From NCBI GenBank assembly GCA_025350325.1, contig JANXYB010000046.1, positions 1-64,000 on the forward strand: DNA of 64,000 nt. The letters run 5' to 3'. Position 1 is the stretch's first letter; each line of letters begins with the position of its first letter. Of the stretch, positions 48,222-56,250 are shown one piece after another. The translations under genes were made by a program, and so were the position numbers. Below the pieces are notes generated by a model that did not search any database, was not told where the DNA came from, and saw only the letters and a program-made list of their open reading frames with translations. Source of the DNA: Acidobacteriaceae bacterium (GTDB lineage: Bacteria; Acidobacteriota; Terriglobia; Terriglobales; Acidobacteriaceae).

Positions 48222-49337
48222 ATGCGCCTTGTTCTCGCTGTAATCGTAGCGGCTGTCACTACGTACGCACCGCTCGCCATAGCTCAAACAGATGGTCAAT
48301 ACAAAGTGCTCGAGACCGCACGGGTTGGCGGGGAGGGTGGCTGGGACTATATCTACGCGGACACGGACGGCCGTCGGCTCTACATTCCTCGCGGGGCCAC
48401 GCATGCAGTGCCAGCTACCGATAGTGCGGCTGAGGTGGCAGCCGTGCCTGGACGCCTGACGATTTTCGACCTCGACACGCTCAAGCCTATCGGCGAGATA
48501 TCCGGCGTCAGCGGCAATGGCACTGCGGTCGACCCAAAGATGGGCCACGGCTTCACCAGCGACCACCCTAAGGTTTCGATGTTCGACACCAAGACTAAGA
48601 CGTTGATCAAGAGCATCGATGTGGGCGCGGCACGGCCAGATGGTATTTACTTCGACCCGTTTAACGAGCGTGTTTACGTGTTCAGCCATCCGACCAAGGA
48701 CGCAACTGTCATCGACGCCAAGGACGGCACGGTGCTTGGCACCATCGATCTGGGCGGCACGCCGGAGCAGGGCGTCGGCGACGGCAAGGGCATGATGTAC
48801 GTGGTCATGCAGGACGCGGTCGGCAGCGTGACCGCCGTTGACGCGAAGACGATGAAGGCGGTCGCGCATTACTCGTTCGTGGACAAAGGCGGTTGCAACG
48901 GCCTGGCGATCGATGTCAAAAATCAGATTCTGTTCGCGGCATGCCGGTCGGGCAGTGCGCCTGGACAGCAGCCGACGATGGTGATCATGAGCGCGAAAGA
49001 CGGCAAGATTCTCACCACTCTTCCGTTGGCCGGAGGATCGGACGGTGCAGTATTTAACCCTGCAACCATGGAAGCCTTCAGTACCAACGGCAACGGCACC
49101 ATGACGATCGTGAAGGAGAAAAGCCCGACCAGCTTTGAGGTAGAGCAGAACCTGCAGACCATGAACGGGGCGCGCACGGTCACGTTCGACAGCAAGACCG
49201 GTCACCTGTTCACCATGTCGCAGGAACGTGGACCGGTGCCGGCCGGAGTTGCCGCACCGTCTCCGGGCGGACGGCCCCCGCAGGGTCCGGCGATCTTGGG
49301 CTCGTTCACCATATTGATGATCGGCAAGGCGCAGTAG
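48222..49337 (+). CDS. Secreted YncE-like beta-propeller protein
   Basis: ATG 48222 follows GGAGAA and opens a signal peptide ('LVLAVIVAAVTTYAPLAIAQ'), giving 371 residues. Repeated blades of the YVTN/YncE type are visible: 'GGWDYIYADTDGRRLYIPRG', 'GHGFTSDHPKVSMFDTKT', 'FDPFNERVYVFSH'. No catalytic motif is seen. It lies downstream of the Oar-like receptor on the same strand and may be an extracytoplasmic binding partner. The antisense ORF over it is a shadow. Confidence 0.82.
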   Translation: MRLVLAVIVAAVTTYAPLAIAQTDGQYKVLETARVGGEGGWDYIYADTDGRRLYIPRGATHAVPATDSAAEVAAVPGRLTIFDLDTLKPIGEISGVSGNGTAVDPKMGHGFTSDHPKVSMFDTKTKTLIKSIDVGAARPDGIYFDPFNERVYVFSHPTKDATVIDAKDGTVLGTIDLGGTPEQGVGDGKGMMYVVMQDAVGSVTAVDAKTMKAVAHYSFVDKGGCNGLAIDVKNQILFAACRSGSAPGQQPTMVIMSAKDGKILTTLPLAGGSDGAVFNPATMEAFSTNGNGTMTIVKEKSPTSFEVEQNLQTMNGARTVTFDSKTGHLFTMSQERGPVPAGVAAPSPGGRPPQGPAILGSFTILMIGKAQ

Positions 49338-49645
49338 GCGCTGTGGGCCTGGCGAAGTGGATTGCAGGTACCCCCACCCCTACTCTGGATGGAAGTCGTT
49401 TACGTGCTTAGGTTTACGGGTTGGCGGTTGCGCTAAAGTATTCACTCAATTAGAGTTGGCCGCAGAGTCTAGATTGCAAGGGGCTTACTGTTCAGACGTG
49501 GATTTTGAAGTTTCTATGTGGAGCGGCCTGAATTGATTGTCCTCCACGGCGGGATAATTTTGTGCAACGACAAGATCTGGCAGCATTGCTCAGCGTGGTC
49601 GGGGGATGGCTGTCGTTCTAAGGGGCTGATGAGAAAGGCCTGATA

Positions 49646-49758
49646 TCAGACGTGTCGGTGCTGAGCTATTGGCTTTACGCTTTTCCTAAAGGCAACCGCA
49701 GGTCTTTCGACTTTGGTCGCCATGCGACCTTCGCTCAAGATGACAATGCATTTTTTAT
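49646..49758. repeat. Intergenic repeat, copy 1 (about 113 bp)
   Basis: The sequence from TCAGACGTGTCGGTGCTGAG to TGACAATGCATTT recurs 165 bases downstream with about five differences. Read on the minus strand its core is 'CATCTTGAGCGAAGGTCGC...GTCGAAAGACCTGCGG', a form of the short intergenic repeats common in Acidobacteriota and some other phyla. Confidence 0.8.
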
Positions 49759-49810
49759 GCGAATCTTCGTTCAAAATGATAGCGCATCTTGCCGGAGGCA
49801 ACTTTCGATT

Positions 49811-49923
49811 TCAGATGTGTCGGTGCTGAGCTATTGGCTTTACGCTTTTCTTAACGGCAACCGCAGGTCTTTCGACTTCTGTCGCCATGCGACCTTCGCT
49901 CAAGATGACAATGCATTTCTTAA
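49811..49923. repeat. Intergenic repeat, copy 2 (about 113 bp)
   Basis: Second copy of the element at 49646. A third partial copy of its core (ATGCGACCTTCGCTCAAGA) lies at 49955-49973. Confidence 0.8.
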
Positions 49924-50016
49924 ACGAAGACCTGTTCGTGGGGACGCCGACGCTATGCGACCTTCGCTCAAGAGGACAGCGGTGAGATGAAGATTGGAGG
50001 TCTCCCACCCTTGCCG

Positions 50017-50089
50017 CGATGAGGCTGCGTCAAGGATGGGGCACCCGGCTCGAGCGACTCGCGATGGGGCTGCGGAAGGATGGGGCACC
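50017..50089. repeat. Pair of 28-29 base direct repeats
   Basis: CGATGAGGCTGCGTCAAGGATGGGGCACC (50017-50045) and its near copy at 50062-50089 differ at two or three positions and are separated by 16 bases. The second copy touches the last base of the HAD hydrolase gene. It resembles another family of short intergenic repeats. Confidence 0.65.
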
Positions 50090-50733
50090 TAAAGGGTTGT
50101 GTTGTGGGGGAGCGGTAGGGAATCTGCGAGGCCCGTGACGACCAGTTCTTCGCGGAGGCGGTCGACGTCGGTGAACTCGATGGCCCGCATGCCGAGAGCG
50201 CGCGCGGCTTCGATGTTTTCATGCTTGTCGTCGATAAAGAGGGTTTCTTCGGGACGGGTGCCGAGCTCTTTGAGCACATGACGATAGATGGCAGGGTCGG
50301 GCTTAGCCATGTTGAGTTGATAGCTCCAAACGAGGACGTCGAAGCGGGCAAGGTAGTCGAATTCACGCTGAATGTTCTCAAAAACAGAGTCACCCATGTT
50401 GGAGAGGATGGCGGTGAGCAGGCCATGCTGCTTGAGCTGTTGTTGCCAGGCAACCATGGCGAGATTCTGTGTGGTCCACATCCGGGCGTCCCAAAGGTTG
50501 AGTTCCCGGACGGCAGGGTCGTCGAGATCGAGGCCCGCTTCGCGGATCAGCTTTTGCCAGAAGGTAATGCCGGTGAGCTTTCCTTGGTCGTAAGCGTGAC
50601 GGTCAGCCCAGTAGAGGGTCTCGAAGCGCTCGAGAGGCAGGCCGGTGATGCGGAGCAGTGCGTTATGTGCCTCGGGATCCTGCGGACCCGTCAAAACCAT
50701 TCCATAGTCAAAAACCACTGCGCGCAGAGCCAA
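50089..50733 (-). CDS. HAD-superfamily hydrolase
   Basis: The track starts at 51057, but that extension is low-complexity and overlaps the divergent aminotransferase gene. TTG 50733, just after GGGAGG, gives a 214-residue protein of normal HAD length. 'VVFDYGMVLTGP' is motif I (the second acidic residue is replaced by Gly-Met here, unlike the usual DxD), 'LLTAILSNMGD' is motif II, 'KPDPAIYRHVLKEL' motif III and 'TLFIDDKHENIEAA' motif IV. It is probably a small-molecule phosphatase or an epoxide-hydrolase-type relative. Confidence 0.8.
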   Translation of the reverse strand: MALRAVVFDYGMVLTGPQDPEAHNALLRITGLPLERFETLYWADRHAYDQGKLTGITFWQKLIREAGLDLDDPAVRELNLWDARMWTTQNLAMVAWQQQLKQHGLLTAILSNMGDSVFENIQREFDYLARFDVLVWSYQLNMAKPDPAIYRHVLKELGTRPEETLFIDDKHENIEAARALGMRAIEFTDVDRLREELVVTGLADSLPLPHNTTL

Positions 50734-50861
50734 TTTTCCTCCCGTTGAAAGCGCCGTGTATGGTTTTGAAAGACGCCCTACTCTATTGTGCATGACGAGT
50801 GTGCAGAACGGAGTTGGAAGGCGGCTCTGGCTCGGGCAGGCGGGTTGCTGAAGGACGACAG

Positions 50862-52043
50862 ATGAGTTTCGCTGAGAGAACGCAATGGAACACCGAAGAG
50901 AGCGACCTTGCGCGGGCGCATCGCGTGCGAGCAGCGGCGGGGCTGCCGATCGCGGATTTGACGGCTTCGAATCCGACTCGGTGCGGGTTTGGATATGCGC
51001 CGGACGTGCTGGATGTGCTGAAGGCGGCGGAGGCGCTCGATTACGATCCGCAGCCAAAAGGATTGTTGCGCGCGCGAGAGGCGGTCTGCAAATACTATGC
51101 CGATCATGGCGTCGCGGTCGAGCCCGATCAGGTTGTGCTCACGACGAGCACCAGTGAGGCGTACAGCTTCTTGTTTCGCCTGCTGTGCGATGTGGATAGC
51201 GAGATTGTGGTTCCGGTGCCGGGCTATCCGCTGTTTGATTTTTTAGCAGGGCTGAGCGATGTGCGGCTGAAGACAGCACCGCTGGTGTACGACTTCGGCT
51301 GGCAGATCGATCCCCAGGGCTTTCGCCTTGCGATCACGGAGCGGACGCGAGCAATTGTTTTAGTACACCCGAACAATCCGACAGGGCACTATACGAAAGA
51401 GTGGGAGGCTGCGGAACTGGGCCGCATCTGTCGAGAGCGCGGAATCGCGCTGGTTGTCGACGAGGTTTTCCTGGATTACGCATTCGGAGCGGCCGAGGGA
51501 ACTTTCGCCGCGGGCCTGGAAGGCGTCGCAGTTTACGTGGTGAGCGGGTTGAGCAAGATTGCCGGGCTTCCGCAAATGAAGGCGGCATGGATTGTGGCTA
51601 CCGGGCCGCAAAAGCATGAAGCGCTGGCGCGGCTTGAGGTGGTTGCAGACACGTTTCTCTCGATGAATGCGCCGGTGCAGGCAGCGATGCCGGCTTGGCT
51701 TGCGGGCCGCGGCGGGATTCAAAGGCAGATACGGGACCGGGTACGGGGCAACCTGACAGAGCTTGACCGCCAACTCCACGGACAAGGAGCGACGGTGCGG
51801 TTGGAGGTTGAAGGCGGGTGGTACGCGGTGCTGCGGATTCCTGCGCTGCAGCGAGATGAGTTGACCGTGCTGGAGTTGCTGAAGCAGGGAGTTTGGGCGC
51901 ACCCGGGGTATTTTTTCGGCATGAGCGAGGAGGGTTGGCTGGTGGTCAGTTTGCTCAGCAGGCCTGACGAGTTCAGCAAGGGAACTGAGGTGCTTGCTGC
52001 TTATTTAAGAACGCAGGAGAGTGGTAATAATCGGCGGTCTTAG
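50862..52043 (+). CDS. PLP-dependent class I/II aminotransferase
   Basis: ATG 50862 has AAGGA upstream and gives 393 residues; the track's earlier start has none. Fold-type I features are visible: 'YDPQPKGLLRAREAV', 'VLTTSTSEAYSFLFRLL' (PLP phosphate loop), 'LVHPNNPTGHYTKEWE', 'VVDEVFLDYAF', and the PLP Lys in 'VVSGLSKIAGLPQMKAAWI'. It converts an amino acid and a keto acid; the sequence does not fix specificity. It is divergent from the HAD gene. Confidence 0.88.
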   Translation: MSFAERTQWNTEESDLARAHRVRAAAGLPIADLTASNPTRCGFGYAPDVLDVLKAAEALDYDPQPKGLLRAREAVCKYYADHGVAVEPDQVVLTTSTSEAYSFLFRLLCDVDSEIVVPVPGYPLFDFLAGLSDVRLKTAPLVYDFGWQIDPQGFRLAITERTRAIVLVHPNNPTGHYTKEWEAAELGRICRERGIALVVDEVFLDYAFGAAEGTFAAGLEGVAVYVVSGLSKIAGLPQMKAAWIVATGPQKHEALARLEVVADTFLSMNAPVQAAMPAWLAGRGGIQRQIRDRVRGNLTELDRQLHGQGATVRLEVEGGWYAVLRIPALQRDELTVLELLKQGVWAHPGYFFGMSEEGWLVVSLLSRPDEFSKGTEVLAAYLRTQESGNNRRS

Positions 52044-52117
52044 ATGTAAGTGTTTGTTTAGCTATTGCCCCTATCTGCTTCAACTAAACGCATTAAATAT
52101 ACTGGATTATTTGAGGC

Positions 52118-52762
52118 CTAATACGGTCGCAGGAATGGATTTGTTTTCCTCTCGGCTCCGATCGTTGTTGAGGGGCCATGGCCGGGGAGCACTCTGGTTT
52201 CATCGGGCAAGGTGAGCAAGCGGGTTTGGATTGACTCGATGATCTGTTCAGAATTGCCGCCGGGGAGGTCTGTCCGACCGATGCTGCCGGCAAAAAGCGT
52301 GTCGCCGGCTATCACCATTTTTAAAGGTGCGAAATGGAGACAAACGGAGCCCTCGGTGTGGCCCGGGGTGTGGAGGACGGTAGCCGGGTAGGAGGAGAGC
52401 CCAACCTGACGGCCGTCGCTTAGATTTTCGTCGGGCGGAGCGACCTCCGGGGGCTGGATGCCGAGCCACGCTGCCTGGGTGGCCATCATCTGCAGTAGCA
52501 GCATGTCGTCTTCGTTGAGGAAGATGGGAGCGCCGGTAAGCTTGCGTAGTTTGAGCGCTCCACCAACGTGGTCGATGTGGGCGTGGGTGATGAGAATTTG
52601 TTTCAGCTTGAGTCCGAGGTCGGCGAGGCGGCGATGAATGCGGTCCACTTCATCGCCGGGATCGATGACGATGGCTTCGCCGTTGGTCTGATCGCCCATG
52701 ATGGTGCAATTGCATTGCAGTGGGCCAACGGGGAAGGTCTCGAGGATCAGGCTGGATGTCAT
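52118..52762 (-). CDS. Metallo-beta-lactamase-fold hydrolase (glyoxalase II-like)
   Basis: The start at ATG 52762 ('MTSSLILETFPVGPLQCNC') fits the family and gives 214 residues; the track's extra 25 residues do not look conserved. The zinc-binding 'THAHIDHVGG', the His in 'HTPGHTEGSVC', the bridging Asp in 'VIAGDTLFAGSIGRTDLPGG' and 'LPGHGPSTTIG' are all present. It is a hydroxyacylglutathione-hydrolase-like enzyme that probably cleaves thioesters or related compounds in the cytoplasm. Confidence 0.88.
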   Translation of the reverse strand: MTSSLILETFPVGPLQCNCTIMGDQTNGEAIVIDPGDEVDRIHRRLADLGLKLKQILITHAHIDHVGGALKLRKLTGAPIFLNEDDMLLLQMMATQAAWLGIQPPEVAPPDENLSDGRQVGLSSYPATVLHTPGHTEGSVCLHFAPLKMVIAGDTLFAGSIGRTDLPGGNSEQIIESIQTRLLTLPDETRVLPGHGPSTTIGAERKTNPFLRPY

Positions 52763-52889
52763 CGAATCACAGTCTAATTGAGAGCGCACATGTGCATCTA
52801 TCGAGCGCCGGCGTTTGATGTCCTGGTGGTGCGACATGAGGGCGGCGTACCCACCTCTGAGTCACACCACCGTGGAGCGGTGCGACGAA

Positions 52890-53195
52890 CTATTTTCCGG
52901 ACTTGGCAGGTGCAGAGACAGGCTTGTTGTCGTCGAGTACGGAATGCGAGTGGCTCGAACGCGTAAACAAGATCGTCAGCGACAGCGAGGTGATCATGAA
53001 GATGATTGCCGACCAGGCAGTGAGCTTTGTCAGCACATTGGCCGCGGCGCGAGGGCCAAAGGCGGTTTGCGAACCCTGGCCACCAAAGGCGCCGGCGAGG
53101 TCAGCCGAACGGCCCTGTTGCAGGAGGACGACTCCAATGAGAAAGAGGCTCACGATGACGTGGACGAAGATGACGAAGTAGAAGGCGATCTGCAT
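52890..53195 (-). CDS. secG: SecG protein translocase subunit
   Basis: Starting at ATG 53195 the product has 101 residues (the track's 35-residue extension runs into the tRNA). It has the two SecG spans, 'FYFVIFVHVIVSLFLIGVVLL' and 'LTAWSAIIFMITSLSLTILF', separated by 'QQGRSADLAGAFGGQGSQTAFG'. It is the small SecYEG component. A tRNA-Leu gene lies 50 bases upstream on the same strand. Confidence 0.92.
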   Translation of the reverse strand: MQIAFYFVIFVHVIVSLFLIGVVLLQQGRSADLAGAFGGQGSQTAFGPRAAANVLTKLTAWSAIIFMITSLSLTILFTRSSHSHSVLDDNKPVSAPAKSGK

Positions 53196-53246
53196 TTGTA
53201 AAGCTGCTTTCCGTGCCCTGGCGGGTAACCCACGCAGGAGAGATTT

Positions 53247-53332
53247 TGGTGCGGAGGAGGGGACTTGAACCCCTATGCCTTTTGAGCGCCAGCACCTCAA
53301 GCTGGTGCGTCTGCCAATTTCGCCACCTCCGC
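53247..53332 (-). tRNA. tRNA-Leu (GAG)
   Basis: Read leftward it begins GCGGAGGTGGCGAAATTGGC and ends GTTCAAGTCCCCTCCTCCGC-A-CCA. The acceptor arms GCGGAGG/CCTCCGC pair, the T-loop GTTCAAGTC is standard, and the anticodon loop TTGAGGT gives GAG. A long variable arm is present as expected for leucine, and CCA is encoded. Confidence 0.95.
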
Positions 53333-53443
53333 ATGAAGTGAACCTACTGAGTATACCAAAAGCGGCGCATGCGAGGTCGTGGTCACAGGAGCCAGGTCGT
53401 GAGCGGTTAAGCGAGGGCTCCTTTGATCAAGCTCCGATTCAGG

Positions 53444-54658
53444 CTACTGAATTCTCTCGAAGCGGAAGCCGGCTTCGCGGAGTGCGTGGCTGATGGCAGT
53501 AATGTGCGTGGCTCCGCGGGTCTCAAGGGTGACATCGATAACCGTCTCGCTAAGACTCACGCCGTAGTAAGCGCGATTGTGAATTGTCTCAACGATGTTG
53601 GCGCGTTCGCGCGCAAGTATCTCGGTGAGATGAAGCAGGGCGCCGGGGCGGTCTTGCAGGTAGACGCGCACGCGCAACAGGCGACCATCTTTCACTAAGC
53701 CGCGCTCGATGATTTTAGCGAGCAGCGAAACGTCGATATTTCCGCCGCAGACGAGAACGACAGTGCGGCGATGACGCAAATTTGTTTTTGACTGTACGAC
53801 GGCAGCGAGCGCCGCCGCGCCGGCGCCTTCGGCCAAGGTCTTTTCCTGCTCAAGAAGCATGAGGATGGCGCTGGCAATTTCTTCGTCATCGACGGTAACG
53901 ATCTCATCGACGTAGCGCGACACCAGGGGCAGGGTGAGGTTGCCGGCGCGGCGAACGGCGATGCCGTCGGCGATGGTAGCTTCTGCGGCAATGGTCACCG
54001 GTGCACCTGCTTCGCGGGCGCGCAGCATGGAGGGCAGCTTTTCTGGCTCGACGCCGACGACGCGAATCTTGGGATTTGTTTCTTTGAGCGCGCAGGCGAT
54101 GCCGCTGATGAGGCCGCCACCGCCGATGGGAACAACGACCGCCTCAATATCGGGTACCTGCTCGAGGAGCTCAAGGCCGATTGTGCCTTGGCCGGAAATG
54201 ACTTCAGTGTCGTCAAAGGGGTGAATGAACGTGCGGCCTTCCAACGCGCGGCGGCGCAGTGCCTCTTCGCAGGCTTCGTCATAGCTCGCGCCGTGCAATA
54301 TGACTTCGGCTCCGTAGGAACGAGTGGCGGCAACTTTGATTTGCGGTGTCGCGAGGGGCATGACGATCTGCGCACGAATGCCGCGCGCAGCAGCGTGAAA
54401 GGCTACGCCCTGGGCGTGATTGCCGGCGCTGGCTGCGATCACTCCGCACTTGCGTTCTGTCTCGCTGAGCGTGAGCAGCTTATTGAGCGCCCCGCGCTCT
54501 TTGAATGAGCCGGTGCGCTGCAGGTTTTCTAGCTTCAAATGCAGAGGCAGGCCGGTAAGTTCGGAAAGGTGATGCGAAAACTGGCAGGGCGAGACGTGAA
54601 TCGATTCGCCGATGCGTGCGCGCGCTGCCTGAATGCTGGTAAGCGATACGGGTTCCAA
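53444..54658 (-). CDS. ilvA: Threonine ammonia-lyase with ACT domain
   Basis: The 404-residue protein starts at TTG 54658, eight bases after AGGAG. PLP-enzyme motifs are present: the PLP Lys in 'RTGSFKERGALNKL', 'SAGNHAQGVAFHA', and the phosphate-binding 'PIGGGGLISGIA'. A C-terminal ACT domain (about 330-404; 'VYLQDRPGALLHLTEILA') should bind an effector. It deaminates threonine to 2-oxobutanoate, either as the first step of isoleucine synthesis or, in the shorter one-ACT form as here, catabolically. An upstream leader ORF, terminator and promoter suggest transcription attenuation. Confidence 0.93.
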   Translation of the reverse strand: MEPVSLTSIQAARARIGESIHVSPCQFSHHLSELTGLPLHLKLENLQRTGSFKERGALNKLLTLSETERKCGVIAASAGNHAQGVAFHAAARGIRAQIVMPLATPQIKVAATRSYGAEVILHGASYDEACEEALRRRALEGRTFIHPFDDTEVISGQGTIGLELLEQVPDIEAVVVPIGGGGLISGIACALKETNPKIRVVGVEPEKLPSMLRAREAGAPVTIAAEATIADGIAVRRAGNLTLPLVSRYVDEIVTVDDEEIASAILMLLEQEKTLAEGAGAAALAAVVQSKTNLRHRRTVVLVCGGNIDVSLLAKIIERGLVKDGRLLRVRVYLQDRPGALLHLTEILARERANIVETIHNRAYYGVSLSETVIDVTLETRGATHITAISHALREAGFRFERIQ

Positions 54659-54695
54659 GGGGATCTCTCCTGGTTAGTAAAAAGTCTGCTGAAAA

Positions 54696-54728
54696 TGAAA
54701 AACCACCAACCGCGATTGCGGGTGGTGG
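54696..54728 (-). terminator. Intrinsic terminator in the ilvA leader (attenuator)
   Basis: Read leftward, CCACCACCCGC pairs with GCGGTTGGTGG around AATC and runs into TTTTTCATTTT. It sits about 37 bases before the ilvA TTG and downstream of the leader ORF, the classical position for an attenuator rather than a gene-end terminator. Confidence 0.8.
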
Positions 54729-54761
54729 CCTGGGTTTTGATGAACTACTGAATTCGGTTCG

Positions 54762-54869
54762 TCAGGCACTCTTCCCGCGCGCATTGGGCGTGCTAATTCG
54801 AATGGCGGCGATCGACACGAATGCTTGTACGGCGGGTGAGGCATTCGCGGAGATGACAAATATCTGCAT
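54762..54869 (-). CDS. Candidate ilvA leader peptide (35 residues)
   Basis: An ATG at 54869 opens a 35-codon ORF rich in isoleucine and valine ('MQIFVISANASPAV', 'AFVSIAAIRIST'); nine of its first 25 residues are Ile, Val or Phe. It ends about 33 bases before the attenuator stem. No ribosome site precedes it, but the predicted transcription start is only about five bases upstream, so a leaderless transcript would be translated from its 5' end. It is too short for the ORF track. Confidence 0.55.
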   Translation of the reverse strand: MQIFVISANASPAVQAFVSIAAIRISTPNARGKSA

Positions 54870-54881
54870 GACAGTAAGAGA

Positions 54882-54911
54882 AGTAAAGCAGAGGGCAACG
54901 GGGCGCGTCAA
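54882..54911 (-). promoter_or_regulatory. Predicted promoter of the ilvA leader
   Basis: Read leftward: TTGACG (54911-54906), an 18-base spacer, and TTTACT (54887-54882). The start of transcription would fall near 54874, just before the leader ATG. Confidence 0.5.
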
Positions 54912-54925
54912 GCAATCTGTGACTT

Positions 54926-55390
54926 CTATCGCGCTGAAATCAAGTCGGCGTTGACCTGCTCTTTTTCGCGGGTGATCTGGTTGAGCTTGAACTGAAAATA
55001 AAAGACCGAAAACAAAATTGTCAGGAACAGATTGAGACGCAGTCCGATGGATTCTCGGCGGTTGTAATGCTCGAGTAGCTCTTCGCGAATTTCAAAGATG
55101 ACGACAATCCAAAGCAGCCATGAGAATACGAGTCCGGTAACCAGCGACGCGAGGGCCCAGTAAAGAGAAGTGGAACGCGAATCGATCTTTCTAATCCAAA
55201 TGCATAAGTAGATAGGCCAGATAGATGCGACCAAATTCATTGCTAGTTCGCGGTATCGATGGTGAAAGAATTTGTAGGCGAGTGCCTCGGCGATCAAAAA
55301 TATGACAAAGACAACGGCCCAATGGACACGGGGCGGTGGAGGATACAGGGGACTGTATGGAGCGGGGGGCTCGGTGGAGAGTTTGTCCAT
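54926..55390 (-). CDS. Hypothetical four-span membrane protein
   Basis: The protein has 154 residues: a Pro-rich cytoplasmic N-terminus ('PPAPYSPLYPPPPR') and four membrane spans ('WAVVFVIFLIAEALAY', 'ELAMNLVASIWPIYLCIWI', 'YWALASLVTGLVFSWLLWIVVIF', 'LNLFLTILFSVFYFQFKL'). No family is recognised. It lies between the downstream ilvA promoter and an upstream HAD gene on the same strand. Confidence 0.6.
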   Translation of the reverse strand: MDKLSTEPPAPYSPLYPPPPRVHWAVVFVIFLIAEALAYKFFHHRYRELAMNLVASIWPIYLCIWIRKIDSRSTSLYWALASLVTGLVFSWLLWIVVIFEIREELLEHYNRRESIGLRLNLFLTILFSVFYFQFKLNQITREKEQVNADLISAR

Positions 55391-55407
55391 AATCCGCGTT
55401 CAGCGAA

Positions 55408-56112
55408 CTAAAAGAAGTCGCGTAGTTTGCTGATCGAATCCAACTCTATCAGATGTTGGCCGTGCGGGGCAGGGTCAAGGGCCGCGTGCTCAAGTACCCA
55501 TGTGTCTTTGTGAAAAAGGAAGACTGCGTGAAGGCCGGCAGCGAGCGCCGGGTTGATATCGCTTCGAGGACTGTTGCCAATCATCCAAGTCGTATGAGGT
55601 TTAAGCTCATGGCGCGCGAGGACATTGCGGTATGTGGAAGGGTCTTTTTCGGTGACGATCTCGACAGCGGAAAAGTGACGAGCGAGACCGGAGCGCGTTA
55701 ATTTATCAGCTTGCTCGGCCTGGTTTCCCTTAGTCATGAGGATGAGCTTGTGGCGGGTAGACAACTGAGCGAGAGTTTCGGCAACCTGCGGCAGCAATTC
55801 AATTTCCTGATCGGAAATGGCCCGGGCAAAGCCGAGGATGCGTTCAATTTTTTCTTCAGTGGGCGGCTCGGGGCTGAGGCGTTCAAAACAGGTTATGAGG
55901 GAGCGGGTGAAGCTGGTCAATCCATATCCGTGAGCGAGGATGGTTTCGCGTTCGACGGAATTGAGGGTTGCGCGTACCTGGGCGGGATTGTAGTCGTGAT
56001 GGTCTAGATAGCTGATAAACGCAGCGATCGCGCGCTCGAAATATATGTTGTTTTCCCAAAGCGTATCGTCGGCATCGAAGAGCAAGCTTTGGCCAGGGGG
56101 AAATTGCAACAT
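55408..56112 (-). CDS. HAD-family hydrolase (YjjG/PynA-like)
   Basis: The best start is ATG 56112 ('MLQFPPGQSLLFDADDTLW'), giving 234 residues; the track's extra N-terminus is Pro-rich and unlikely. Motif I is 'FDADDTLWEN', motif II 'LILMTKGN', motif III 'EIVTEKDPSTYRNVL' and motif IV 'WMIGNSPRSDINPALAAG'. It is a phosphatase of the HAD-IA type; the substrate is unknown. Confidence 0.85.
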   Translation of the reverse strand: MLQFPPGQSLLFDADDTLWENNIYFERAIAAFISYLDHHDYNPAQVRATLNSVERETILAHGYGLTSFTRSLITCFERLSPEPPTEEKIERILGFARAISDQEIELLPQVAETLAQLSTRHKLILMTKGNQAEQADKLTRSGLARHFSAVEIVTEKDPSTYRNVLARHELKPHTTWMIGNSPRSDINPALAAGLHAVFLFHKDTWVLEHAALDPAPHGQHLIELDSISKLRDFF

Positions 56113-56250
56113 GCTTCGATGGTACGGTGGCGGGCGGGGTGGGTTCAACCGAGGCTTGAGGCTCACAGTTTGTAGGAAGGCCGAAAGGAAGTTGAGCAAA
56201 AGACGGCAGATGCTGTGCTAGACTCGGGTTTCATTTGAGGAGAGAGCCGG

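Larger units (their letters stand above)
49338..50088. other. Repeat-rich intergenic region
   Basis: About 750 bases without a supported gene. It contains a ~113-base direct repeat in two copies, a third partial copy, and a 28-base repeat pair (listed separately). Confidence 0.6.

Noticed and set aside
48156-49205. 349-residue minus-strand ORF
   Set aside because: Antisense shadow of the YncE-like beta-propeller gene, with His/Arg-rich composition typical of a shadow.
49652-49990. 112-residue plus-strand ORF in the repeat region
   Set aside because: It is only the translation of the tandem intergenic repeat; its repeated peptide reflects the DNA repeat.
49646-50089. Possible CRISPR array
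   Set aside because: Repeats are too long or too few, with unequal spacing and no cas genes in the window.
50734-51057. N-terminal extension of the HAD ORF
   Set aside because: Overlaps the divergent aminotransferase gene and is low-complexity.
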